From Pseudomonadota bacterium (GTDB lineage Bacteria > Pseudomonadota > Alphaproteobacteria > Rhizobiales > Rhizobiaceae), in contig JAEWPB010000109.1 of NCBI GenBank assembly GCA_023399465.1, forward strand, positions 1 through 43,687: a stretch of 43,687 bases of DNA. Reading direction: 5' to 3'. A model generated the notes under the pieces. That model had not been told where the DNA came from and did no database searches. It saw only the letters and a list, made by a program, of their open reading frames with translations. This document shows positions 31,986 through 40,114 of this stretch, in pieces (position 1 is the first letter of the stretch; the number at the start of each line of letters is the position of its first letter). A program made the position numbers and the translations under genes.

Positions 31986-32719
31986 CCGGTGCGATCCTTC
32001 AGCCGCATAAACCCGTATTCCACCGCTTCCGCGATCTCACCGATGCGGCGCTCGATGTCGAGTATCAGGTGCATACCAACTGGACCGACGGGGAGGCGGC
32101 AGCCGAGGATATCCTCGAGGTGGCGCAGGCGCGGAAACTGGTTGCGATCGCTTTCACCGAGCATGTGCGCCGCGAGACCGACTGGTTCCCCCGTTTCGTG
32201 CGCCACATCCGTGAATGTGCCACCGACTTTCCGGCGCTGACCGTCCATGTCGGCTGCGAATCCAAGGCACTGGACGACAATGGCACGCTCGACATCAACG
32301 ACGACATTCTGCGGCTGTCCGATCTGGTGCTCGGCAGCGTCCACCGCTTCCCAGACGGCAAGGGCGGTTATCTCGACTTCAAGGCATTGCCGGCGGACGA
32401 GATGGCCGACATCGAATTCCGTCTGGCGCTCGGGCTGGCGCGTCATGCGCCGATCGACGTGCTCGCCCATCCCGGCGGCATGTACGAGCGCCGCCACGGG
32501 GCATTTCCGCAGCAATATTTCCGGGAGCTGATGCTGGCGACGCTGGAACGCGGCATCGCCATCGAGATCAATTCCTCCTATCTCGTCGACATCGGCGGCT
32601 TCCTCGCCTTGTGCGAGGAAATCAATCCGATCGTCTCGATCGGTTCGGATGCCCATCGCCTCGACGAACTGGCGCGCTGCCGCGACATCCTTCGCCAGAT
32701 GGGGGTGGCACGGACATGA
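31982..32719 (+). CDS. PHP-domain metal-dependent hydrolase
   Basis: A 245-residue PHP-superfamily phosphoesterase-type protein. Metal-binding motifs appear in the usual order: VEYQVHTNWTDG (about residue 27), FTEH (about residue 60), GCESKA (about 92), GSVHRF (about 118), LAHPGG (about 162) and IGSDAHRLDEL (about 220). The first His of the normal HxH pair is Gln, as in the PolX-type DLQxHT variant, so the metal site may have one ligand changed. Both its ends overlap the neighbours (ATGA at 31982-31985 and 32716-32719), so its action is probably stoichiometric with DegT and ATP-grasp. A sugar phosphatase or cyclic-phosphate hydrolase role is conceivable. Histidinol phosphatase, a common automatic name for this fold, is not supported by context. 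Confidence 0.88.
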   Translation: MTGAILQPHKPVFHRFRDLTDAALDVEYQVHTNWTDGEAAAEDILEVAQARKLVAIAFTEHVRRETDWFPRFVRHIRECATDFPALTVHVGCESKALDDNGTLDINDDILRLSDLVLGSVHRFPDGKGGYLDFKALPADEMADIEFRLALGLARHAPIDVLAHPGGMYERRHGAFPQQYFRELMLATLERGIAIEINSSYLVDIGGFLALCEEINPIVSIGSDAHRLDELARCRDILRQMGVART

Positions 32720-33693
32720 AGGCACTGGTGACCGGCGCCGGCGCGCTTCTCGGACAGGGTATCATCCGCGCGCTGCGGGCATCCGGCCTCGACGCGACGA
32801 TCATCACGGCGGACCCCAACCCGCTCTCGGCAGGCCTCTACTGGGGCGACGGCAGCCACCTCATCCGCATGGCGAACGATCCCCGCTATTTGGAGCGGCT
32901 CTACGAGGTGCTCGGTGCCGAGCGCCCTGACGTGGTCATTCCCGGCACCGACGTCGAGCTTCATGTGTTGGCATCACGGCGGGCCGAAATCGAGGAACGG
33001 TTCCGCACCCATGTTGTCGTCAGTTCGCCCGAGGTGGTGGGTATCGCCGACGACAAGTGGCTGACGGCGAAATTCCTGCGCGAACAGGGGCTCGGCTACG
33101 TGCCCTCCTGCCTGCCCGGCGAGCAGGAGGCGCTGATCGCCGAGGTCGGCTTTCCCCTGATCGTCAAGCCGCGCATAGGTGCGCGTTCGGTCGGCTTTCA
33201 CGTCATTCGCAACCGCGACGAACTCAACCGGGCGATCGCCGAGGATCCCGGTCTCGTCATCCAGAAATATGTCGGCAGCGACAGCACCGAATTTACCGCG
33301 GGAACGCTGACCTTTGGCGGCCGCTGCCGGGCTTCGATCGTGATGCGCCGAGACCTTCGCGACGGCAACACCTATCGTGCCTTTGTCGAGCCTTATGGCG
33401 CGCTGAACGTCGTGATCGAGGAGGCGGCAAACCGGCTGCAGGCTTACGGGCCGGCGAATTTCCAGTTCCGCCTCGACCACGGCGTGCCGCGGATCTTCGA
33501 GATCAATGCACGCTTTTCCGGCACGACGCCGTTGCGCTCCCATGCCGGCTTCAACGAGGTCGAGATGGCGATCCGGCACATCCTGGAGGGCAGGCCGGTC
33601 GAGCAGCCGGATATCGCGCCGTGCGTCATCCTGCGCCATTGGTCGGAAACGGTGGTGAGACCCGGCGACATACTGCAGGCGCCAGCGGTTTGA
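32716..33693 (+). CDS. ATP-grasp ligase (CarB/PylC-like)
   Basis: A 325-residue ATP-grasp enzyme. An N-terminal pre-ATP-grasp Rossmann domain (ALVTGAGALLGQGIIRALRA) with a DPNPLSAGLYWGD loop is followed by VIPGTDVEL and the ATP-grasp core. The core shows DDKWLTAKFLREQGL (about residue 115), FPLIVKPRIGARSVG (about 150) and VIQKYVGSDSTEFTA (about 180). The Mg/ATP-binding RIFEINARFSGTTPL is near residue 258. Such enzymes join a carboxylate, through an acyl phosphate, to an amine or other nucleophile. Here the obvious partner would be an amino sugar from the DegT enzyme, giving an amino-acyl or similar amide; this is inference. The start overlaps the PHP gene's TGA. A similar fold also makes carbamoyl or peptide bonds in tailoring pathways. 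Confidence 0.88.
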   Translation: MKALVTGAGALLGQGIIRALRASGLDATIITADPNPLSAGLYWGDGSHLIRMANDPRYLERLYEVLGAERPDVVIPGTDVELHVLASRRAEIEERFRTHVVVSSPEVVGIADDKWLTAKFLREQGLGYVPSCLPGEQEALIAEVGFPLIVKPRIGARSVGFHVIRNRDELNRAIAEDPGLVIQKYVGSDSTEFTAGTLTFGGRCRASIVMRRDLRDGNTYRAFVEPYGALNVVIEEAANRLQAYGPANFQFRLDHGVPRIFEINARFSGTTPLRSHAGFNEVEMAIRHILEGRPVEQPDIAPCVILRHWSETVVRPGDILQAPAV

Positions 33694-33706
33694 ACAGGAG
33701 GCCGGT

Positions 33707-34609
33707 GTGGACGCCAGGACGTTGCGGATTGTGGTGACAGGTGCAAGCGGGTTCATCGGCCGGCGGCTCGCGGCCGCGGCGCGCTATCGCAGCTTCGATG
33801 TTGTTGCCCTGGTGCGCGAGGGCGGCTACCCGGTCTCGCCGATACCGGGAGTGACGGTCCTGGATTGGGAAATCGGCATGCCCCTGCCGGTCGACGGTGA
33901 TGTGATCTGCCATCTCGCCAGCTACATCCCTCCGGACTTCTCCGATCCCGCGCATGCGGAAAAGTGCTTTCATACCAATACACTTGGTACCTTGCGCCTT
34001 GCCGAGGCAGCAAAGGAACGCGGCTTCAGCCGTTTTGTCTTTGTTTCCTCCGGCCAGATCTACGCCGCCGAACAGGGCCTTGCCGACGAGGACGCTGCCA
34101 TTCGCCCGACGGAGCATGCCGGCTATTATCTCTCCAGCAAGCTTGCTGCCGAATTCTGCCTCCAGTATTTTTGTCGCACCCACGACCTGCCGCTCACGAT
34201 CATCCGTCCCTCGTCGGTCTATGGACCGGGCATGCGCGGTGCGGGCATCATTCCGACCCTAGTCGAGAGACTTTCGAAAGGCCTGCCGGTCAGCGTCACC
34301 CATGGCGGTGCCCATCGCGCCGATTTCGTCCACGTCGACGATGTCGTCAGCGCCGTGCTGGCGGCGATCGAACGACAGGCGGACGGTGTTTTCAATGCCG
34401 GAAGTGGCGAGGGGCGCACGGTGCTCGAACTGGCGACAATCCTTGTCGACGCGCTTCATCAGGACCCGGGTCTGATCCGGATCGAGGGCGTTCCATCGCC
34501 GGGCGGATTTGCCGCGCTCGATATCAGCAAGGCAAGACGCGTGCTGGGCTACGATCCGATCGATCTCCAGGGCGGCATCCACCAATGGGTCGTGGAGCGA
34601 GAGCGATAG
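33707..34609 (+). CDS. NAD-dependent epimerase/dehydratase (extended SDR)
   Basis: A 300-residue extended short-chain dehydrogenase acting on a nucleotide sugar or related sugar. The cofactor loop VVTGASGFIGRRLA is at about residues 6-19, VFVSSGQIY gives the catalytic Ser region, YYLSSK at about residue 140 holds the Tyr-Lys pair, and IIRPSSVYGPGMRG plus ADFVHVDDVVSAV follow. It is shorter than the UDP-glucuronate epimerase at 12.8 kb and not a close copy. GTG 33707 follows AGGAGG (33697-33702) by 4 bases. It is the last gene of the plus-strand unit, 13 bases after ATP-grasp, and ends 3 bases from the convergent LysR gene. It may epimerise or reduce the tailored sugar. Confidence 0.9.
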   Translation: MDARTLRIVVTGASGFIGRRLAAAARYRSFDVVALVREGGYPVSPIPGVTVLDWEIGMPLPVDGDVICHLASYIPPDFSDPAHAEKCFHTNTLGTLRLAEAAKERGFSRFVFVSSGQIYAAEQGLADEDAAIRPTEHAGYYLSSKLAAEFCLQYFCRTHDLPLTIIRPSSVYGPGMRGAGIIPTLVERLSKGLPVSVTHGGAHRADFVHVDDVVSAVLAAIERQADGVFNAGSGEGRTVLELATILVDALHQDPGLIRIEGVPSPGGFAALDISKARRVLGYDPIDLQGGIHQWVVERER

Positions 34610-34612
34610 CGC

Positions 34613-35509
34613 TTATTGCTCCCAGTAGGGCACGGGCCCGTAGAGATCGGCCAGATAGTCGATGAACAGCCGCACCTTGGCCGGCAGGAACTGGCGGCTC
34701 GGATAGACGACCGAGAGCGTCACGTTGCGCGAGCCTTCGTAGGCCGGCAGCACCTGCACCAGCGAACCACTCTTCAGCTCCTGCCCGACATCCCAGGTGG
34801 AGCGCAGCGCTATGCCGAGACCGGCAATCACCGCCTCGCGAATGACTTCACTGGAATTGGTCACGAGCATGCCTTCCGGACGGAAGCTGAAGCTGCCGTT
34901 CGGGCCTGCCAGCCGCCAGGTCTCGTGATTGTGCGCGGGGAGGCAGACATGGCGTTTCAGGTCTTCGATGTTGTCCGGCATGCCATGGGCGGCGATATAT
35001 TGCGGGGATGCGCAAAGCACGCGGCGCACCGGCGCCAGCCGCCGGGCAACGAGGCTGGAATCGGTCAGTTCGGCGATGCGAATGGCAAGGTCGAAGCCGC
35101 CGCCGATGATGTCGGTGAATTCGTCGGAGAGGTCCAGGTGGATCGCAAGATCGCGGTGGGCGTCCATGAACGGTTTCAGATGCGGCGCGATGTGCAGACG
35201 CCCGAAGGAGGTCGGGGCGGAAATCTTCAGGATGCCCTGGACTTGGGTGGCCCTGCCGGAGACGAAGGTTTCCGCCTCCTCGAGGCCGGCGAGAATGGCG
35301 AGCACCCGGTCGTAGAAGCCCTGGCCGGCCTCGGTCAGCGAGATCTGCCGGGTCGTGCGCTGCAGCAGCCGGGTGCCGAGCCGATCTTCCAGGCGCTTGA
35401 TGCGTTTCGAGATCACCGCCGGTGAAAATCCCAGCGCCCGCCCGGCCATCGACATGCTGCCGGTGGAGACCACGCGCGCGAAGATTTCCAGATCGCCCAG
35501 ATTGGTCAT
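34613..35509 (-). CDS. LysR-family transcriptional regulator
   Basis: A 298-residue LTTR. The N-terminal winged helix (residues ~1-60) shows LEIFARVVSTGSMSMAGRAL and SPAVISKRIKRLEDRLGTRLL, and the family cap RTTRQISLTEAGQ follows. The remaining ~210 residues form the periplasmic-binding-protein-like effector domain (IHLDLSDEFTDIIGGGFDLAIRI). ATG 35509 faces glcD across 130 bases, so it is the likely activator or repressor of the glycolate oxidase operon and of itself. The effector (glycolate or a related acid) is inferred from context. It converges on the polysaccharide SDR gene. Confidence 0.93.
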   Translation of the reverse strand: MTNLGDLEIFARVVSTGSMSMAGRALGFSPAVISKRIKRLEDRLGTRLLQRTTRQISLTEAGQGFYDRVLAILAGLEEAETFVSGRATQVQGILKISAPTSFGRLHIAPHLKPFMDAHRDLAIHLDLSDEFTDIIGGGFDLAIRIAELTDSSLVARRLAPVRRVLCASPQYIAAHGMPDNIEDLKRHVCLPAHNHETWRLAGPNGSFSFRPEGMLVTNSSEVIREAVIAGLGIALRSTWDVGQELKSGSLVQVLPAYEGSRNVTLSVVYPSRQFLPAKVRLFIDYLADLYGPVPYWEQ

Positions 35510-35522
35510 AAATGACTATCCA

Positions 35523-35542
35523 TTTGTTCCTGTTACTGCAAA
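35523..35542. promoter_or_regulatory. Candidate LysR operator between lysR and glcD
   Basis: TTTG (35523-35526) and CAAA (35539-35542) form an interrupted dyad with 12 bases between, close to the T-N11-A pattern of LysR-type binding sites. A second, poorer dyad (TTTGCGCC with GGGCGAAA) is at about 35554-35573. The position in the divergent 130-base region fits, but these are by-eye candidates. Confidence 0.3.
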
Positions 35543-35639
35543 GATCCTTAGCATTTGCGCCTCCAGGGCGAAAGTGGTAAAGAAACAATACCAGTGGGCG
35601 CCGAGTGCAGCCCGGTTTTCATGGCAGGCGGGAGGATCG

Positions 35640-37079
35640 ATGGCCGAGGCGATAGAATTTCTGGAGCCGCGTCCGGCGGTGCTTGCCAGGCGCAAGGAAA
35701 TCACTGCCGATCTCGCCGATCTCCTGCCGCCGGAATGCCTCGTGCATGAGCCGCGCGAACTCGTGCCTTTCGAAACCGATGCCTTCGTTTCCTATCGGCG
35801 GGTGCCGCTTGCGGTGGCCTTGCCGCGTACGACGGCCGAAGTGGCGGCGGTGATGAAATACTGCCATCGCTACGGTGTGCCGGTTGTCCCGCGCGGCGCC
35901 GGCACCTCGCTTTCCGGCGGCGCCATTCCGCAGGAGGATGCGGTCGTCCTCGGACTGTCGAAGATGACGGCGATCCTCGACATCGACTACGCTAACCGCA
36001 CCGCGACGGTGCAGGCGGGCGTCACCAATCTCAACATTTCCGAAGCGGTATCGGCGGATGGCTATTTCTACGCACCCGATCCGAGCTCGCAGCTTGCCTG
36101 CACCATCGGCGGCAATATCGGCATGAATTCCGGCGGCGCTCACTGCCTGAAATACGGCGTCACCACCAACAATCTGCTCGGCGTCAAGCTGGTGCTGGTG
36201 GACGGCACGGTGATCGAACTCGGCGGCAAGGCGCTGGATGCCGGCGGTCTCGATCTCCTCGGCGTCGCATGCGGTTCGGAAGGCCAGCTCGGCATCGTCA
36301 CCGAGGCGACGGTGCGCCTGATCGCCAAGCCCGAGGGGGCGCGTCCGGTGCTCTTCGGCTTCGACAGTTCGGAGGCCGCCGGCGCCTGCGTCGCCGATGT
36401 GATCGGCGCCGGCATCATTCCCGTCGCCATCGAATTCATGGACAAGCCGGCGATTGAAATCTGCGAGGCCTTCGCCCATGCCGGCTATCCCATGGATGTC
36501 GAGGCACTGCTGATCGTCGAGGTCGAGGGCTCCGAGGCGGAAATGGACGCCATGCTCGAAAGCATCATCGCGATCGCCCGCCGTCACGGGGTGAAGGTGG
36601 TCAAGGAGAGCCAGTCGGCCACCGAGGCGGCGCTGATCTGGAAGGGGCGCAAGTCCGCCTTCGGCGCCACCGGCCGCATCGCCGATTACATCTGCATGGA
36701 CGGCACCGTGCCGCTCGGCCAGTTGTCGCACGTGCTGCGCGGCACCGCCGAAATCGTCGCGAAGTATGGTCTGCGCGTCGCCAACGTCTTCCATGCCGGC
36801 GACGGCAACATGCATCCGCTGATCCTCTTCAATGCCAATGATCCGGAAGATACGGCGCGCGCGGAAGCGGCCGGCAACGATATCCTGAAGCTCTGCGTCG
36901 ATGCCGGTGGATGCCTTACCGGCGAACATGGCGTCGGCATCGAGAAGCGCGACCTGATGCGCCATCAGTATGCCGAGGTCGATCTCGCCCAGCAGATGGC
37001 CGTTCGCGCCGCCTTCGATCCGCAATGGATTCTCAACCCGTCCAAGGTCTTTCCGCTCGAAGGGCGTTCCGCCGCATGA
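35640..37079 (+). CDS. glcD: Glycolate oxidase subunit GlcD (FAD-linked)
   Basis: A 479-residue flavoprotein that oxidises glycolate to glyoxylate as part of the membrane-linked GlcDEF complex. The PCMH-type FAD-binding domain has VPRGAGTSLSGGA near residue 84 and TIGGNIGMNSGGAHCLKYG near residue 156, and GSEGQLGIVTEATVRL lies near residue 212. The FAD-oxidase C-terminal domain has HAGDGNMHPL near residue 385 and GGCLTGEHGVGIEKR near residue 421. ATG 35640 has GGGAGG 8 bases upstream. An upstream in-frame ORF extension overlaps the lysR gene and is not credible. The glcE start overlaps its stop (ATGA at 37076-37079). D-2-hydroxy acid substrates other than glycolate are possible for this family. 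Confidence 0.95.
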   Translation: MAEAIEFLEPRPAVLARRKEITADLADLLPPECLVHEPRELVPFETDAFVSYRRVPLAVALPRTTAEVAAVMKYCHRYGVPVVPRGAGTSLSGGAIPQEDAVVLGLSKMTAILDIDYANRTATVQAGVTNLNISEAVSADGYFYAPDPSSQLACTIGGNIGMNSGGAHCLKYGVTTNNLLGVKLVLVDGTVIELGGKALDAGGLDLLGVACGSEGQLGIVTEATVRLIAKPEGARPVLFGFDSSEAAGACVADVIGAGIIPVAIEFMDKPAIEICEAFAHAGYPMDVEALLIVEVEGSEAEMDAMLESIIAIARRHGVKVVKESQSATEAALIWKGRKSAFGATGRIADYICMDGTVPLGQLSHVLRGTAEIVAKYGLRVANVFHAGDGNMHPLILFNANDPEDTARAEAAGNDILKLCVDAGGCLTGEHGVGIEKRDLMRHQYAEVDLAQQMAVRAAFDPQWILNPSKVFPLEGRSAA

Positions 37080-38287
37080 CGTCTGTCCATGAACCGCTTT
37101 CCGAGGAAGCCGCCGCGCGGCTGATCCAGGTCGCCGGCCTTTCCGGTACGCCATTTGTCATCCGCGGCGGCGGAACCCGCAGCCTGGAAGCCGCGCCGGA
37201 CGGCGCCGAAATCCTGTCGACCCGCGGCCTGAACGGCATTGTCGCCTACAACCCGGCAGAGATGACCATGACCGTTCGTGCCGGCACGCCGCTTGCCGTG
37301 GTCGAGGCCGCACTGGCCGAGAAGCGCCAGATGCTCGCCTTCGAGCCGAACGACCTGCGCGGCGCACTGGCGACGGAGGGCGAGCCGACAATCGGCGGCG
37401 TGTTCGCCACCAATGCCTCCGGTCCGCGCCGCTTCGTGGCCGGAGCCGCGCGCGACAGCCTGCTCGGCCTGCGTTTCGTCAATGGCAAGGGCGAGGTGGT
37501 CAAGGCCGGCGGCCGGGTGATGAAGAATGTCACCGGCCTCGATCTGGTAAAACTGCTCGCCGGTTCGCGCGGTTCGCTGGCGCTCATGACCGAGTTGACG
37601 TTCCGCTTGCTGCCGGTGCCGGAGACCGCCGTCACGATCGTCGTCTCCAATCTCAACGATGCGGAAGCCGCGGCCGCCATGGCGACGGCGATGTCGCTGC
37701 CGGTCGAGGTGTCTGGTGCCGCGCACCTGCCGGAAAGCGTGCGGACCCGGTTTGCCGGCGGCGCGCTGCCGGATGGAGCCGCGACGGTGCTGCGGCTCGA
37801 GGGGCTTTCGGCCTCGGTCGCGGTGCGCAGCGAAAAGCTCGAGGCGGCGATGGCGCCCTTCGGTTCGGTCTGCCGGCTCGACGATGACATCACCGCGCGG
37901 CTGTGGCGCGAGATCCGCGACAGCGCGCCCTATGCCGACGGCTCGAAGCGGCCGCTCTGGCGCGTCTCGGTGGCGCCCACCGTCGGCCACCAGCTTGTCG
38001 GCGCGTTGCGGCTCGAAGCGGGCGTGGACGCCTATTACGACTGGCAGGGCGGGCTTGTCTGGATGCGCATGGAGGCCGATCCCGAGGCCGCGACACTGCG
38101 ACGGTACGTGAAGGCTCTCGGGGGAGGGCATGCGACGCTGCTGCGGGCAACGCCGGCGGTGCTGGCGTCGACGGACGTCTTTCAGCCGCAGCCGCAGCCG
38201 GAAGCCGTTGCGGCGCTGTCGGCGCGCATCAAGGCAAGTTTCGATCCGGCGGGAATATTCAGGTCGCGGATGTTGGGAGGGGCTTGA
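37076..38287 (+). CDS. glcE: Glycolate oxidase subunit GlcE
   Basis: A 403-residue second FAD-binding subunit of the glycolate oxidase complex. It carries a PCMH-type FAD domain: FVIRGGGTRSLEA near residue 28, TIGGVFATNASGPRRFVAG near residue 102 and GGRVMKNVTGLDLVKLLAGS near residue 143. A more diverged C-terminus ends FDPAGIFRSRML, the usual family ending. The start at 37076 overlaps glcD (ATGA), so the two are translated together. The next gene starts one base after its stop codon. Length and motifs are normal for the family; no defect seen. Confidence 0.94.
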   Translation: MTSVHEPLSEEAAARLIQVAGLSGTPFVIRGGGTRSLEAAPDGAEILSTRGLNGIVAYNPAEMTMTVRAGTPLAVVEAALAEKRQMLAFEPNDLRGALATEGEPTIGGVFATNASGPRRFVAGAARDSLLGLRFVNGKGEVVKAGGRVMKNVTGLDLVKLLAGSRGSLALMTELTFRLLPVPETAVTIVVSNLNDAEAAAAMATAMSLPVEVSGAAHLPESVRTRFAGGALPDGAATVLRLEGLSASVAVRSEKLEAAMAPFGSVCRLDDDITARLWREIRDSAPYADGSKRPLWRVSVAPTVGHQLVGALRLEAGVDAYYDWQGGLVWMRMEADPEAATLRRYVKALGGGHATLLRATPAVLASTDVFQPQPQPEAVAALSARIKASFDPAGIFRSRMLGGA

Positions 38288-38288
38288 A

Positions 38289-38705
38289 ATGGGCCGATTG
38301 GCGGGTCCTGTTGTGGATGCTTGGAAAAAGCAGGTTAAGGCGCGCCGCGAGCACAAGGCGCGAACGGCAGGTTTTGTCCGCCCGTTGGCTCCTCTTGTGC
38401 ACCCTTCGTCCAGCCGCCGGCAAATGGCCATGCTTTGGTTAATCGGCGAGTACTGCCAGGGTTCGCTTGGTATTGGTTATACGGGTGGAGGCACGCCCCC
38501 CTTGACCGACGACATGCGCGTCCTGCTCGCCAAGGGATATCTTCATTTGGCACGTCGGACCGCTTTTGAGATGGGCTCATCCTGTCGGCGCGAAAATGTT
38601 CTTTCGATCACGCCTGCCGGCAAGTCGATTTTGGGAAGGATCCGTATTTCGCAGCAGGACAAGCAATACATTATCGTAGCGGGCCAAAGCGCGACTTTGC
38701 GCTAA
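38289..38705 (+). CDS. Small winged-helix-like protein inside the glc operon
   Basis: A 138-residue protein I do not recognise. The start codon lies one base after the glcE stop, so it is translated as part of the operon, and glcF starts 27 bases after it. The centre reads RQMAMLWLIGEYCQGSLGIG, then DDMRVLLAKGYLHLAR and, after a Cys-Arg-rich stretch, LSITPAGKSILGRI. That arrangement (helices, then LxxKGYL, then LTPAGKxxL) resembles winged-helix DNA-binding domains, seen by eye only. The N-terminus is Lys/Arg-rich. Its codons (GGT, ATT, TAT, TTG) are less GC-biased than the flanking glc genes, which suggests a later insertion. Function unknown; regulation of the operon is a guess. Confidence 0.7.
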   Translation: MGRLAGPVVDAWKKQVKARREHKARTAGFVRPLAPLVHPSSSRRQMAMLWLIGEYCQGSLGIGYTGGGTPPLTDDMRVLLAKGYLHLARRTAFEMGSSCRRENVLSITPAGKSILGRIRISQQDKQYIIVAGQSATLR

Positions 38706-38732
38706 CAAAAGCGAGCAGTCGGGAGTTCTCCA

Positions 38733-40037
38733 TTGCAAACCAATTTCACACCCGAGCAGCTTGCCGATCCGCATGTCGCGACGTCTGAAAAGATCCTGCG
38801 CAAATGCGTGCATTGCGGTTTCTGCACCGCCACCTGTCCCACCTATGTGACGCTTGGTAACGAGCTCGACAGTCCGCGCGGTCGCATCTACCTGATAAAG
38901 GATATGCTGGAGAACGGCCGCCCGGCAGATGCCGAGGTCGTGACCCACATCGACCGCTGCCTCTCCTGCCTTGCCTGCACCACCACCTGTCCCTCGGGCG
39001 TCGACTACATGCACCTTGTCGATCACGCGCGCATGCATATCGAGAAGACCTACAGGCGGCCGTTCTGGAACCGGATGACGCGCAACGTGCTTGCCGCGGT
39101 GCTGCCTTATCCCGGCCGCTTCCGGCTGGCGTTGCGGGCGGCGGCACTCGCCCGTCCGCTGTCGGGCATGTTCTCGCGCTCGGTTGCGCTCAAACCCTTC
39201 GGCGCGATGTTGAAGCTGGCACCGCGGTCGGTGGCCGCGCCTTCCGACTTCGACCGTCCGAAGGCGCATCCGGCGAAGGGCGAGAAGCGCGGCCGGGTGG
39301 CGATCCTTTCCGGTTGCGCCCAGCCGGTGCTCGATCCCGGCATCAATGCCGCGACGATCCGGCTGCTGACCCGCCTCGGCGTCGAAGTCGTGGTCCCCGA
39401 GGGCGAGGGTTGCTGCGGCTCGCTCGTCCATCACATGGGTCGCGAGGAACAGGCGCTGGATGCCGCCCGCCGCAACGTCGACGTGTGGCTTCGCGAGGTC
39501 GACAGGGGCGGGCTCGACGCGATCATCATCACCGCGTCCGGCTGCGGCACCACGATCAAGGACTACGGTTTCATGCTGCGCCTCGATCCCGCCTACGCGG
39601 AGAAGGCCGCGCGTGTCTCGGCGCTGGCCAAGGACGTCACCGAGTATCTGGCGACCCTCGACCTGCCGCGTCAGGAGGCCAAGGGCGTCACCGTCGCCTA
39701 TCACTCCGCCTGCTCGATGCAGCACGGCCAGAAGATCACCATGGTGCCGAAGAACCTGCTGAAGGCAGCCGGCTTCACCGTGCGCGATCCGGCAGAAGGC
39801 CATCTGTGCTGCGGTTCGGCCGGAACCTACAACATCCTGCAGTCGGACATTTCCGAGCAGTTGAAGGCCCGCAAGGTGAAGAATCTGGAGGCGACCAAGG
39901 CCGAGGTGATCGCCACCGGCAATATCGGCTGCATCACCCAGATCGCCACCGGCACCAAGATCCCGATCCTGCATACGGTGGAACTGCTCGACTGGGCCTA
40001 TGGCGGTGAACGCCCGGCGAAACTCCGCGCTTCGTGA
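38733..40037 (+). CDS. glcF: Glycolate oxidase iron-sulfur subunit GlcF
   Basis: A 434-residue Fe-S subunit that passes electrons from the flavin subunits to the quinone pool. Two 4Fe-4S ferredoxin-type motifs are present: CVHCGFCTATCPTY near residue 23 and CLSCLACTTTCPSGVDY near residue 74. Two cysteine-rich CCG domains follow: GCAQ...GCCGSL near residues 195-230, and SACSMQHG...LCCGSAGTYN near residues 328-365. The start is TTG at 38733, giving MQTNFTPEQLADPHV, which matches the family N-terminus exactly as I recall it; GGGAG lies about 7 bases upstream. No membrane segment is seen, so attachment is through the complex. Confidence 0.95.
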   Translation: MQTNFTPEQLADPHVATSEKILRKCVHCGFCTATCPTYVTLGNELDSPRGRIYLIKDMLENGRPADAEVVTHIDRCLSCLACTTTCPSGVDYMHLVDHARMHIEKTYRRPFWNRMTRNVLAAVLPYPGRFRLALRAAALARPLSGMFSRSVALKPFGAMLKLAPRSVAAPSDFDRPKAHPAKGEKRGRVAILSGCAQPVLDPGINAATIRLLTRLGVEVVVPEGEGCCGSLVHHMGREEQALDAARRNVDVWLREVDRGGLDAIIITASGCGTTIKDYGFMLRLDPAYAEKAARVSALAKDVTEYLATLDLPRQEAKGVTVAYHSACSMQHGQKITMVPKNLLKAAGFTVRDPAEGHLCCGSAGTYNILQSDISEQLKARKVKNLEATKAEVIATGNIGCITQIATGTKIPILHTVELLDWAYGGERPAKLRAS

Positions 40038-40114
40038 TCGGCGGACTCCGCAAAAGCGATTGACGCCGGCTTCGGACATGTCATGCTCTAGGGTGCAGCC
40101 AGGAGGACGCATGC

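Noticed and set aside
35619..37154. 511-codon minus-strand ORF across glcD
   Set aside because: Antisense to GlcD, which has full FAD-binding motifs; the opposite frame shows only the His/Asp/Gly-rich pattern of reverse-strand GC bias.
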